Position numbers and translations under genes: made by a program. The notes under the pieces are model-generated. The model had not been told where the DNA came from. It did not search any database and saw only the letters and a program-made list of their open reading frames with translations. A stretch of 22,173 bases of DNA from DASPFV01 sp035620975 (GTDB lineage: Bacteria > Acidobacteriota > Vicinamibacteria > Vicinamibacterales > 2-12-FULL-66-21): assembly GCA_035620975.1 (NCBI GenBank), contig DASPFV010000094.1, positions 1 to 22,173 on the forward strand, written 5' to 3'. This document shows, piece after piece, positions 14,420-21,795 of the stretch; within the stretch, counting starts at the first letter, position 1, and each line of letters opens with the position of its first letter.

Positions 14420-17140
14420 TCAGTCCGTCCGCAGGGCCTGAATCGGATCCACGGCGGACGCGCGGTGGGCAGGGAGGTAGCTGGCCATCACCGCCACCGC
14501 GAGCATCAGGCCCGACATCGCGAGGAAGGTTGACACGTCCAGGGCCGTGACGCCGAACAGGAGCGACTCGAGGACGCGGGTTGTGGCCAGCGCGGCGAGT
14601 ACGCCCAGCGCCACGCCGATGAGAGCGACGCGCCCCCCCTGCACGACGACCATCCGCCGAACCGCCGTGGCCTCGGCGCCGAGCGCCATGCGTACCGCGA
14701 TCTCGCGCGTCCGCTGGGCGATGATGTACGAGAGCACGCCGTAGAGGCCGACGGCCCCGAGGATCAGCGCAAGGCCGGACGCAATCCCCAGCATGATCAA
14801 GGTGAACGAGACCTGCGCGAGGGCGCGCCGCGAGAGCGCCTCCATGGTGAAGATGCGGTACATCGGCGCCTCCGGCGCGTACTCGCGGAGCAGCGCCCGG
14901 ACGTCCGCAGCCATCGATGCCGCCCGCGGCGATCTCACGACGTACGCCGGCGATCCCACGACCCACGTCCGCGGGGCCGGTCCGACGAGCGGAAGGTAGA
15001 TCAGCGGATCCGGCGCGTCCTGACGGAATCCGGTGGCGCGGATGTCTTCGACGACGCCGACGATGGTGAGCCACGGATCGGCCGCCGGATCGGTACCGAA
15101 GCGCAACCGTTTGCCGAGCGGATCCTCGCTGGGCCAGAGGTGCTGCGCGGCGGACCGGCTGACGATCGCGTTCGCCATGCCGACCTGATGATCGGTCGAC
15201 TCGAAGAGCCGACCGCTCACCAGCGCGACTCGAAGCGTCTGGAAGTAGTCGCCCGCCACGTGGGTGTAGGGCAGGATGGGCGGGGCCGCCGCCCCCGCCT
15301 CGGTGCGCTCCGTTCCGAAGCGGCCCCTGCCGAAGGCCTCATCCAGGGGCAGCTCGTTGACGAGGCCCACGGATTCCACGCCTGGAATCCCGCCGAGCCG
15401 CTCGAGCAGCCCCTGATGAAAGAGCGCGAACGACGGGCCGTCGTTGAGCTCCTTCCGCGAGGGCGCGACCTGGAACGTGAAGACGTCCTTCGTGTCGTAG
15501 CCGAGGTCGACCCGGCTCAGCTCCCAGAGGCTGCGGGCGAGCAGCCCGGCGGCGACCAGCAGCACGAGCGCCGCGGCTGTCTGCGCGACCACCAGCACGT
15601 TGCGGGTGACATGCCCGCGCGCACCGCCAACGCCACCGGCCTGCCGCAGGTCGGCCAACGCGCCCGGTCTCGAGAACCGGATGGCCGGTACGAGCCCGAA
15701 AAGACAGGCGGCCAGCAGCGCAAGGGCGGCGGTGAACGCCAGGGCGAGGGGGTTCACCGCCACGAGATCGAGGTTCGGCACGCCCTCGGGTGCCGCGCGC
15801 ACGAGCAGCGGCACCATCGCAGCGGCGATCGACACACCACCCGCTGCGCCGGCCGTGGCGAGCAGCAGGGCTTCGGCCGCCTGCGAGCGGATCAGTCCAA
15901 GGCGTCCGGCGCCCAGCGCGTGGCGGACCGCGAGGTCACGCCGCCGGCTCTCGGCCCTCGCGATGAAGAGATTCGCCACGTTCGCGCACGCGATCAGGAA
16001 GACGATCCCGACGGTGGACAGGATGATCCACAGTGGCTGCGAGATCCGGCCGACGAGCTGCTCCTCCAGCGATCGCACGACGGGGCGGTGGTGTGCGATC
16101 AGCCGCGCGTAGCTGGCGTCGCCGCCGAAGCGTTCCGGGAGGCCTTTGGCGATGGCGTCGAGCTGCGCTGCCAAGACGGAGTGCTTCACGCCAGGTTTCG
16201 TACGCCCGACGAGAAAAAAACCGAGGCTCCCGGGTGCAATGCGGCGCTCGTCGGCAATCGACGCCCGGATCCAGATGGCTCGACGAGCATCGGGAAAGCG
16301 GAACTCAGGGCGCATCACGCCGATAACGGTCCGTCGCTGGCCGGCAGCCTCGAACGAGCGGCCGACGATTCCCGGATCCGCCCCAAACCATGTTGTCCAC
16401 AGCCAGTGACTGATCACCATGACCGGGGTCCGCTGCATGTCGTCTTCTCTCGTCGGGAGGCGTCCGACGAGCGGCCTCGCGCCGAGCGTGCTGAACAGCG
16501 ACGCAGACGCGGCCACCATGTAGAGGCGATCGACCTTGTCGTCGGCGCGAGCCGTGGATTGCATCAGTCGGAACATCCCGATGTCCTCGAGCAGGTTCGC
16601 CTCGTCCCGGTATGCGACGAAGAACTCGGGACCAGGGTCGAACTCGCCGCGCAGCTCAGAGCCGGGGGCGATGCCGCGGATCATGACGAGACGTTCCGCG
16701 GCCGGATAGGACAGCGGGTTGATGAGGACCGCGTCCACGACGGTGAAGATGGCGGTGTTCGCGCCTATCGCGAGGGCCAGCGTGGCGGCGCAGATCAGCG
16801 TGAATCCCGGCGCCCGGAGGAGCCGCCGCGCGGCATGTCTGAATTCGCCAGTCCAGCGGTCGACCGCACCTTCCATGTGGGGCCTCCTCTCGCGGGGATC
16901 GGGCTCGATCACCGGTCCGACGCCTCGTACCAACTCGATGAGCCGCTCGAAGGCGAAGCGTCCGGCAAACGAGATCGTCTCGCGCCAGTACCAGTGCCGC
17001 GCTGCTCGGTGTCCCAGGTCGTCGCAGCGGTTCCGGTAGACGTCCTCCAGGTCATCGAGGACGTGATCGCGATCGTCGGGGGGCAGCGCCAGCGTCAGGA
17101 GGTACCGCGCGAGCAGCGGCGGCGGCGGCCAGCCGGTCAA
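14420..17140 (-). CDS. ADOP-type orphan ABC permease (MacB/FtsX family)
   Basis: The 906-residue permease has a soluble prefix (1-75) with ARYLLTLALPPDDRDHVLDDLEDVYR, a motif pattern of the ADOP prefix. A first transmembrane segment lies near 113-139 and a MacB-type periplasmic domain extends to about 368. FtsX helices lie near 370-392, 423-447, 465-487 and 513-535. A second periplasmic domain is followed by final helices near 777-805, 836-856 and 870-890. Coupling segments RRDLAVRHALGA and TREIAVRMALGA are present, and the protein ends SAVDPIQALRTD. A TTG start overlapping the PadR stop (TTGA) was chosen because in-frame ATG starts lie inside PadR or beyond the prefix. No ATPase lies nearby. 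Confidence 0.92.
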   Translation of the reverse strand: MTGWPPPPLLARYLLTLALPPDDRDHVLDDLEDVYRNRCDDLGHRAARHWYWRETISFAGRFAFERLIELVRGVGPVIEPDPRERRPHMEGAVDRWTGEFRHAARRLLRAPGFTLICAATLALAIGANTAIFTVVDAVLINPLSYPAAERLVMIRGIAPGSELRGEFDPGPEFFVAYRDEANLLEDIGMFRLMQSTARADDKVDRLYMVAASASLFSTLGARPLVGRLPTREDDMQRTPVMVISHWLWTTWFGADPGIVGRSFEAAGQRRTVIGVMRPEFRFPDARRAIWIRASIADERRIAPGSLGFFLVGRTKPGVKHSVLAAQLDAIAKGLPERFGGDASYARLIAHHRPVVRSLEEQLVGRISQPLWIILSTVGIVFLIACANVANLFIARAESRRRDLAVRHALGAGRLGLIRSQAAEALLLATAGAAGGVSIAAAMVPLLVRAAPEGVPNLDLVAVNPLALAFTAALALLAACLFGLVPAIRFSRPGALADLRQAGGVGGARGHVTRNVLVVAQTAAALVLLVAAGLLARSLWELSRVDLGYDTKDVFTFQVAPSRKELNDGPSFALFHQGLLERLGGIPGVESVGLVNELPLDEAFGRGRFGTERTEAGAAAPPILPYTHVAGDYFQTLRVALVSGRLFESTDHQVGMANAIVSRSAAQHLWPSEDPLGKRLRFGTDPAADPWLTIVGVVEDIRATGFRQDAPDPLIYLPLVGPAPRTWVVGSPAYVVRSPRAASMAADVRALLREYAPEAPMYRIFTMEALSRRALAQVSFTLIMLGIASGLALILGAVGLYGVLSYIIAQRTREIAVRMALGAEATAVRRMVVVQGGRVALIGVALGVLAALATTRVLESLLFGVTALDVSTFLAMSGLMLAVAVMASYLPAHRASAVDPIQALRTD

Positions 17141-17484
17141 CGGATCTTCTCCGGACGCGGATCGAGCCCCCGCCACATCTCGTTCAGAGCCTGCCGCGAC
17201 TCGCGAAGCATCTGGATCCCCGTGCGCGTGACCTTCACGCACCGGCGCGACTTCCCGCCGCGTTCCTGCGTAGGAGCACCCATCCAGGTGGCCACGAGGC
17301 CTTTGTGTTCGAGCCGCCGCAGCGCGATGTAAACGGCCGCCCGGGAGACCTTGCGTCGGGTGCGGGCCTCGATCTCTTCCACGATCGGCACGCCATAGAC
17401 GTCGCCGGCGTCGGTGGCCGTCGTGAGACGGATGATGGCGAGGAGGACCAGCTGTTCGAACTCGCCGAGGGCTTCGCGGCTCAT
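17137..17484 (-). CDS. PadR-family transcriptional regulator
   Basis: The 115-residue winged-helix protein contains FEQLVLLAIIRL, VYGVPIVEEIEARTRRKVSRAAVYIALRRLEHKGLV and the wing GGKSRRCVKVTRTG, all in PadR order. It is co-translated with the downstream ADOP permease through a 4-nt overlap. A strong sigma-70 promoter lies directly upstream, with only 10 bases between its -10 element and the ATG, so autoregulation by binding over the promoter is likely. It shares the WxGxPTxERGGK wing sequence with the divergent PadR at 17711, suggesting common ancestry. Confidence 0.92.
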   Translation of the reverse strand: MSREALGEFEQLVLLAIIRLTTATDAGDVYGVPIVEEIEARTRRKVSRAAVYIALRRLEHKGLVATWMGAPTQERGGKSRRCVKVTRTGIQMLRESRQALNEMWRGLDPRPEKIR

Positions 17485-17494
17485 GAGATTAAGA

Positions 17495-17523
17495 ATACTA
17501 CGCTAGCAATATTGGCCGGTCAA
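17495..17523 (-). promoter_or_regulatory. Near-consensus sigma-70 promoter for the leftward PadR-ADOP pair
   Basis: On the minus strand TTGACC (17518-17523), a 17-base spacer and TAGTAT (17495-17500). The -10 end is 10 bases from the ATG, so the transcript would start about at the coding sequence. The spacer and -10 carry an imperfect palindrome centred on GCTAGC, flanked by AATA and TATT, a candidate PadR operator. Confidence 0.7.
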
Positions 17524-17672
17524 GAAGAGTCGGTCGAGCCTCGGGCTCGTCACGAGAGGCATCCTGTGGCCGCTCGGCCTGCTGCGGGATGACGGCGCCG
17601 CGGCCCTGGGATACGCCGTGCGCTGACGAGGTCCATCGGGGCCAATCGAGCGGTTCGCATCCCATCCCGAGC

Positions 17673-17701
17673 TTGATAATCCATACAATGTAGGTTATTG
17701 T
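17673..17701 (+). promoter_or_regulatory. Sigma-70 promoter for the rightward PadR-ADOP pair
   Basis: TTGATA (17673-17678), a 17-base spacer and TATTGT (17696-17701), ending 9 bases before the ATG at 17711. The spacer contains TACA-A-TGTA, a perfect small palindrome typical of PadR operators. No ribosome site fits in the short leader. The 17524-17672 stretch between the two promoters holds only the 11-bp palindrome CTCGTCACGAG (17546-17556). Confidence 0.68.
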
Positions 17702-17710
17702 TCCGTCGTC

Positions 17711-18034
17711 ATGACGGACTGGCTCGGCGAGTTCGAGCAGCTCGTCCTCTTCGCCGTGCTGCACCTCGACGAGGCATACGGGGTGCGCATCCGGCAGGAG
17801 ATCGAGCAGCGGACCGGCCGGAGCGTCTCGGCCGGCGCGGTCTACACGACGCTCGAACGGCTCGAGGCGCGTGGCCTGGTGTCGTCGAGCTGGGGCGATC
17901 CCACCCCGGAGCGAGGGGGCAAGCGGAAGCGGTACTACGCGTTGCGGCCGGCGGGCCGGCAGGCGCTGGCCAGGTCCTGGCACGCCCTGCGGGCCATGGC
18001 CCGGGGCGTTGCGCCCAAGCTGAGCGAGCCATGA
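17711..18034 (+). CDS. PadR-family transcriptional regulator
   Basis: A short 107-residue PadR protein: FEQLVLFAVLHLDEAYGVRIRQEIEQRTGRSVSAGAVYTTLERLEARGLVSS forms the winged-helix core and GGKRKRYYALRPAGRQAL the wing and start of the dimerisation helix. It overlaps the ADOP permease by ATGA. It is encoded head-to-head with another PadR gene 226 bp away, so either protein could bind in the shared region. Ligand unknown. Confidence 0.92.
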   Translation: MTDWLGEFEQLVLFAVLHLDEAYGVRIRQEIEQRTGRSVSAGAVYTTLERLEARGLVSSSWGDPTPERGGKRKRYYALRPAGRQALARSWHALRAMARGVAPKLSEP

Positions 18035-20685
18035 TGCCGCCGCGCCTCGCGCTCTGGCTCCTCGAGCGCGTCCTCGACCGTCAGGCGGCCGAAGCGATCG
18101 CCGGCGACCTCATCGAGGAATTCCAGGCGATCGCCGCCCGGCGAAGTCCGACGGCCGCGCGCGCCTGGTTCTGGCGCCAGGCGCTCCTCTCGTTGGCCTC
18201 GCGGTACCGCCGTCCGGCCGCGCGACCGGCGAGTGCTCCAGGAAGGATGCTCGTCATGGACGACCTGTGGAGGGACATCCGCTTCACGCTGCGCATGCTC
18301 GCCCGCGCGCCCGCGTTCGCCGCCGCCGCGATTCTCACGCTGGCCCTCGGCATCGGCGCGGCGACGGCTATTGCCACGGCCGCCCACCGCACCCTCCTGC
18401 GCCCGCTTCCGTACCCGCACGGTGATCGGCTCGTCGTCGCCGGGCACGCCGAAGACGACGGGTCGGGCGCGGTGGGAAACGTGGGCCTCGCGACAGTGGT
18501 CGACTGGCGGGCGCGGATGCGGGCGTTCGACGAGCTGGCGATCGTCCGTGGCTGGAGCCCGGCGCTTGCGGCGGAGGGCGGCGCCGAGCGGCTGGACGGT
18601 ATGCGGGTGAACTGGAACTACTTCAGGATGCTCGGCATCCGTCCGGCGCTCGGGCGCGACTTCGCGGCGGGGGAGGATCACCACGAGCGCTGGCATGTCG
18701 TCCTGATTTCCGACGGGCTCTGGCGCCGCCGCTTCGGCGCGCGGCCCGGGATCGTCGGCACGACCCTCGAGTTGAACGGCCGCCGCTACGAAGTCATCGG
18801 CGTCCTGCCGCCGTCGTTCGAGCCCCTCGTCTCGGAGCACTTCTATCGCCGCGCGGAGATCTGGGCGCCGCTCGGCTACGATCCCGCGGGGCCGTCATCA
18901 TGCCGGACGTGCCAGCATCTCAAGCTCGTCGCCAGGCTGCGCGAGGGCGTCACGCCCGAACAGGCGCGCGCCGAGCTGGCCGGCGTCCAGGAGGTCCTCC
19001 GGCGCGAGCATCCGTCCGATTACACAGCCGACGCTCCTGTGCTTCGCATGCTGCACGACGAGATCTCGGGGCAGTTCAGGCGCCCGCTGCAGGTCCTCCT
19101 GATCGCGGTGGCGTTCGTGCTGCTGGTCGGCTGCGCGAACGTCGCCGGGCTGCTCATGGCCCGCGCAATCGACCGCGAGCGGGAGCTGACGCTGCGGGCG
19201 GCGCTGGGGGCCGGGCGAGGCCGCCTCGCCCGGCAGCTGCTCACGGAGTCGTTCGTGCTCGCCAGCGCGTCGGCCGTCGCCGGCGTGCTGATCGCCAGCT
19301 GGGGGCTGGAGCTGCTGGCGCGGGTTGCGCCCGTCACCGTGCCGCGCCTGGACGCGGCCTCGGCCGATCCGGTCGTCCTCCTGATCGGAGCGGCGACCGC
19401 GGCGGTCGCCCCGATCGCCTTCGGTCTCGTCCCGGCCTGGACGTCCGCGCGGCTCGACCCGCTCGGCGCGACGGGTGGAGGCCCACGGCAGACGGCCAGC
19501 CAGCGTGCGCAGCGCGGCCGGGAGCTGCTGATTGCCGGCGAGGTGGCCCTCGCGCTGCTGCTCGTGGCCGGCGCCGGCCTGATGTTCCGCACGGTCGATC
19601 GGCTCCTGCGCGTCGATCCGGGCTTCGATCCCCGAGGCGTCCTGACGATGAGGCTCTCGCTCGTCGGGCCGGCGTGGGCGGAAGACAGCGCCGTGCGCCG
19701 ATTCCAGGACGAGCTGCTCTCGCGTGTGGGCGCGCTGCCTGGCGTGGCGCGCGCCGCGCTCGCGGGGCAGATCCCGCTCGGCGACGACTACGACCGGCGG
19801 GGATTCCGGATCGAGGGGCGCAGGTTCGCCAGCGAGGCAGACGCGCCCTCGGTCGAGCGATACGGCGTGACGCCGGACTATTTCGCCGTCATGCGCATTC
19901 CGCTCCTCGCGGGCCGGCTGCTGTCGAGCGCCGACCGCACCGACAGCCCGCCGGTGCTGCTGGTGAGCGAGACGACGGCGCGGATGCTCTGGCCGGGACA
20001 GGACCCGCTCGGAAGCCGCGTGCGAATCGGCGGACCCGACGACCCGTGGCGGACGGTGGTGGGCGTGGTGGGGGACGTGAGGCACTATCGCCTCGGCGAT
20101 CCGCCCACGCCGCAGATGTACCTGCCGCAGCAGCAGATCACGGACTCGTTCCTCGTGCTCGTGGTGCGGACCGCGGTCGAGCCGGCGAGCCTCGCGCCGG
20201 CGATCCGGCGCGAGGTGGCGAGCATTGCCCAGGACGTCCCGATCTACGACGTCGCGCCGCTCGAAGCGGTCGTGAGCGCCTCGGTGGCCTCGCGGCGCTT
20301 TCTGATGCTGCTGCTGACCGTGTTCGCGGCGTCCACGCTCGTGATGGTGGCCGTGGGCCTGTATGGCGCGTTGTCGCAGGCCGTCTCGTCCCGCCGGCGC
20401 GAGCTGGGCATCCGCATCGCCCTCGGCGCCACACGGGGGGACATCGTCCGCCTCGTGCTCGGCCGTGGCCTGTGGCTGGTGGGCCTGGGCATCGCCGCGG
20501 GTCTGGCCGGTTCGGTCGCCCTCGGTCGTGTGCTGGGGAATCAGCTCTACGAAACCCGATCCAGCGATCCGCTCGCGCTTGCGCTCTCGATCGGAGCGCT
20601 CGTGTTCGTCGCCGCGGCAGCGCACGTGGTGCCGCTGCTGCGCGCCGTCCGGGTCCATCCGAGCGAAGCCCTCTCGGTGCAGTAG
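18031..20685 (+). CDS. ADOP-type orphan ABC permease (MacB/FtsX family)
   Basis: The 884-residue permease starts at the ATG overlapping the PadR stop. The prefix (1-75) contains LLERVLDRQAAEAIAGDLIEEF. A transmembrane segment lies near 94-118, then a periplasmic MacB domain with a CRTC pair at 291-294. FtsX helices lie near 353-376, 405-428, 448-470 and 500-520, a second periplasmic domain follows, and helices near 757-782, 813-835 and 848-872 close the protein. Coupling segments ERELTLRAALGA and RRELGIRIALGA are intact. The CxxC could be a metal or disulfide site. As in the other loci there is no adjacent ATPase. Confidence 0.93.
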   Translation: MMPPRLALWLLERVLDRQAAEAIAGDLIEEFQAIAARRSPTAARAWFWRQALLSLASRYRRPAARPASAPGRMLVMDDLWRDIRFTLRMLARAPAFAAAAILTLALGIGAATAIATAAHRTLLRPLPYPHGDRLVVAGHAEDDGSGAVGNVGLATVVDWRARMRAFDELAIVRGWSPALAAEGGAERLDGMRVNWNYFRMLGIRPALGRDFAAGEDHHERWHVVLISDGLWRRRFGARPGIVGTTLELNGRRYEVIGVLPPSFEPLVSEHFYRRAEIWAPLGYDPAGPSSCRTCQHLKLVARLREGVTPEQARAELAGVQEVLRREHPSDYTADAPVLRMLHDEISGQFRRPLQVLLIAVAFVLLVGCANVAGLLMARAIDRERELTLRAALGAGRGRLARQLLTESFVLASASAVAGVLIASWGLELLARVAPVTVPRLDAASADPVVLLIGAATAAVAPIAFGLVPAWTSARLDPLGATGGGPRQTASQRAQRGRELLIAGEVALALLLVAGAGLMFRTVDRLLRVDPGFDPRGVLTMRLSLVGPAWAEDSAVRRFQDELLSRVGALPGVARAALAGQIPLGDDYDRRGFRIEGRRFASEADAPSVERYGVTPDYFAVMRIPLLAGRLLSSADRTDSPPVLLVSETTARMLWPGQDPLGSRVRIGGPDDPWRTVVGVVGDVRHYRLGDPPTPQMYLPQQQITDSFLVLVVRTAVEPASLAPAIRREVASIAQDVPIYDVAPLEAVVSASVASRRFLMLLLTVFAASTLVMVAVGLYGALSQAVSSRRRELGIRIALGATRGDIVRLVLGRGLWLVGLGIAAGLAGSVALGRVLGNQLYETRSSDPLALALSIGALVFVAAAAHVVPLLRAVRVHPSEALSVQ

Positions 20686-20700
20686 CGGCTACGCCATCCC

Positions 20701-20732
20701 GCCGGGCGGCCACGTCACGGGGTACGCCCGGC
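20701..20732. terminator. Possible bidirectional terminator between convergent genes
   Basis: GCCGGGCG (20701-20708) and CGCCCGGC (20725-20732) form a perfect 8-bp stem with a 16-base loop, located between the permease stop and the end of the convergent zinc-ribbon-like gene. No T-tract on either side. Confidence 0.4.
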
Positions 20733-20737
20733 TGGCC

Positions 20738-20923
20738 TCACACCGCCACCCACGTGTCGACCTTGGCCAGGTCGATGCCCACCGCGCATTCAACCCGTGC
20801 ACACACATAGTTCGTGGATCCGCCCCTGTCGGCGCTCAGCTTGCGCTGGATCTTCGTCTGAGGGCAATGACAGACCGGACACTCGTGCAGGACGGGACGC
20901 GGGCCGAGCTTGTCAGCAGCCAT
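20738..20923 (-). CDS. Small Cys-rich zinc-ribbon-like protein
   Basis: A 61-residue protein with HECPVCHC (C15, C18, C20) and a second cluster C41-x4-C46 in NYVCARVEC, separated by a basic stretch. This arrangement suggests one zinc-ribbon site, although the spacing does not match a named family. The ATG at 20923 was chosen for the AGGAGG ribosome site 7 nt upstream; an extension to 20974 would lack one. The preceding gene on the same strand ends 66 bp upstream. Role unknown. Confidence 0.68.
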   Translation of the reverse strand: MAADKLGPRPVLHECPVCHCPQTKIQRKLSADRGGSTNYVCARVECAVGIDLAKVDTWVAV

Positions 20924-20989
20924 ACCATGACCTCCTGAATACGCCGCGATCTGTGATGACGGTCCCGCCGGCACCTGGCCCGCGCGTGC

Positions 20990-21298
20990 TCAGACCAGGA
21001 AGCCCAAGACGCGCAGGGTTGGCAGCAGTTCGCCCTCCAGCACCTGCTCGAGACGATCGATGCCGTGTGCTCGCCGCTGAAACTCGCGTCGCGCGCCGTT
21101 CCGTTGGCCGCGCCGGAGCATCACGACGCTGTCGAGGACGCGGGCGACGGCGGGCTCGACGGGGCCCCGCGCATCGAAGGTCGTCCGCAGCTCCGTGGTC
21201 GATCGCCAGACGTGTCCATCGGGATCGTCCGCGAGGTCGCGCGCCAGGCGCTCGACGCGCGCCAGCAGCACGCCGACGGCCGCCAATTGCGCGTTCAT
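20990..21298 (-). CDS. Hypothetical small helical protein
   Basis: A 102-residue, charge-rich and mostly helical protein (LLARVERLARDLADDPDG, RGPVEPAVARVLDSVVMLRRG, IDRLEQVLEGELLPTLRVL). No family is recognised. The ATG at 21298 has GAGG 8 nt ahead and overlaps, as ATGA, the end of a 33-codon reading frame starting at 21396. An in-frame ATG at 21364 would add 22 residues but has no ribosome site. The gene lies in the same direction as the zinc-ribbon-like gene that follows. Confidence 0.55.
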   Translation of the reverse strand: MNAQLAAVGVLLARVERLARDLADDPDGHVWRSTTELRTTFDARGPVEPAVARVLDSVVMLRRGQRNGARREFQRRAHGIDRLEQVLEGELLPTLRVLGFLV

Positions 21299-21396
21299 GC
21301 AGTGGTCCTCGGAATCCTGGTGTTCGAGCCGTGCGGCTCCAATGGGCGCCACGGCCCTTCGCATGCGAGCTGTTCTGGTATTACGGGATCCGTCAT
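21295..21396 (-). CDS. Possible 33-residue upstream ORF
   Basis: The frame MTDPVIPEQLACEGPWRPLE... has GGAG 8 nt before its ATG and ends in an ATGA overlap with the 102-residue gene, the layout of translational coupling. It has no recognisable domain, and its third-position GC is lower than expected (about two thirds by hand count), so it may be a leader peptide or chance. Confidence 0.25.
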   Translation of the reverse strand: MTDPVIPEQLACEGPWRPLEPHGSNTRIPRTTA

Positions 21397-21410
21397 CGCC
21401 GCATCTCCGT

Positions 21411-21606
21411 AGCGTTGGGAACGCTCAACTCAGGTGAAGCGGCTCGCCCGGTGACGGGCTACGACATCGAAGTTGGATGCGGTGCGAAGCCGCACCGCCC
21501 TGAAAGAGTACTCTGTGCCGACAGGAGATGCAAGCCAGGGTCCCCGCAGGTGCCGGAGCTGCCGCGATCTGGCCCGTTCGGTCCCCCTCGATCGCACTCA
21601 TGGGGG
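21411..21606. other. Gene-free stretch with several short perfect hairpins
   Basis: Between the small leftward genes and the rightward exported protein I see only structure. There is AGCGTT-GGG-AACGCT (21411-21425), GCCCG-GTGA-CGGGC with a GNRA loop (21446-21459), GCGGTGCG-AAGC-CGCACCGC (21479-21498) and CCCCC-N14-GGGGG (21583-21606). No known riboswitch or ncRNA consensus could be fitted. Confidence 0.4.
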
Positions 21607-21613
21607 CCGTTGG

Positions 21614-21619
21614 TAGAAT
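21614..21619 (+). promoter_or_regulatory. Candidate -10 element TAGAAT
   Basis: TAGAAT in the context GGTAGAATC matches the element before the gene at 12575. It lies 9 bases before an ATG that opens a 45-codon frame (21629-21766) and would serve the exported protein at 21796. No clear -35. Confidence 0.35.
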
Positions 21620-21795
21620 CTCGCGTCGATGCGAGCCCGTCGCGCCGCGGTTTGGCCGCGCCCGGAATGGTGGCGGCCATCCCGGAAGCCCCCTGCGCCC
21701 GCAGAGCCCGTTCACGCGCCAGGCGGGCAGATTCTCAGGGCGCAGCAGAGCCGAGTCCGCGCCTGACCAGCCCCGTTCACCCGGAGGGCCCGCTC

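Noticed and set aside
18898..20658. 586-codon minus-strand frame opposite the third ADOP permease
   Set aside because: His/Arg/Gln-rich shadow without domains, opposite an intact permease.
1267..20685. ABC ATPase partner for the ADOP permeases
   Set aside because: No Walker A/B or LSGGQ-type sequence was seen in any frame of the supported genes, consistent with orphan permeases.
21411..21606. Riboswitch (cobalamin, c-di-GMP and molybdenum-cofactor types considered)
   Set aside because: None of the conserved cores could be found on either strand.
21629..21766. 45-codon ORF following the TAGAAT element
   Set aside because: Arg/Pro-rich, no ribosome site and no recognised motif; kept only as a note in the promoter entry because it could be a leader peptide.
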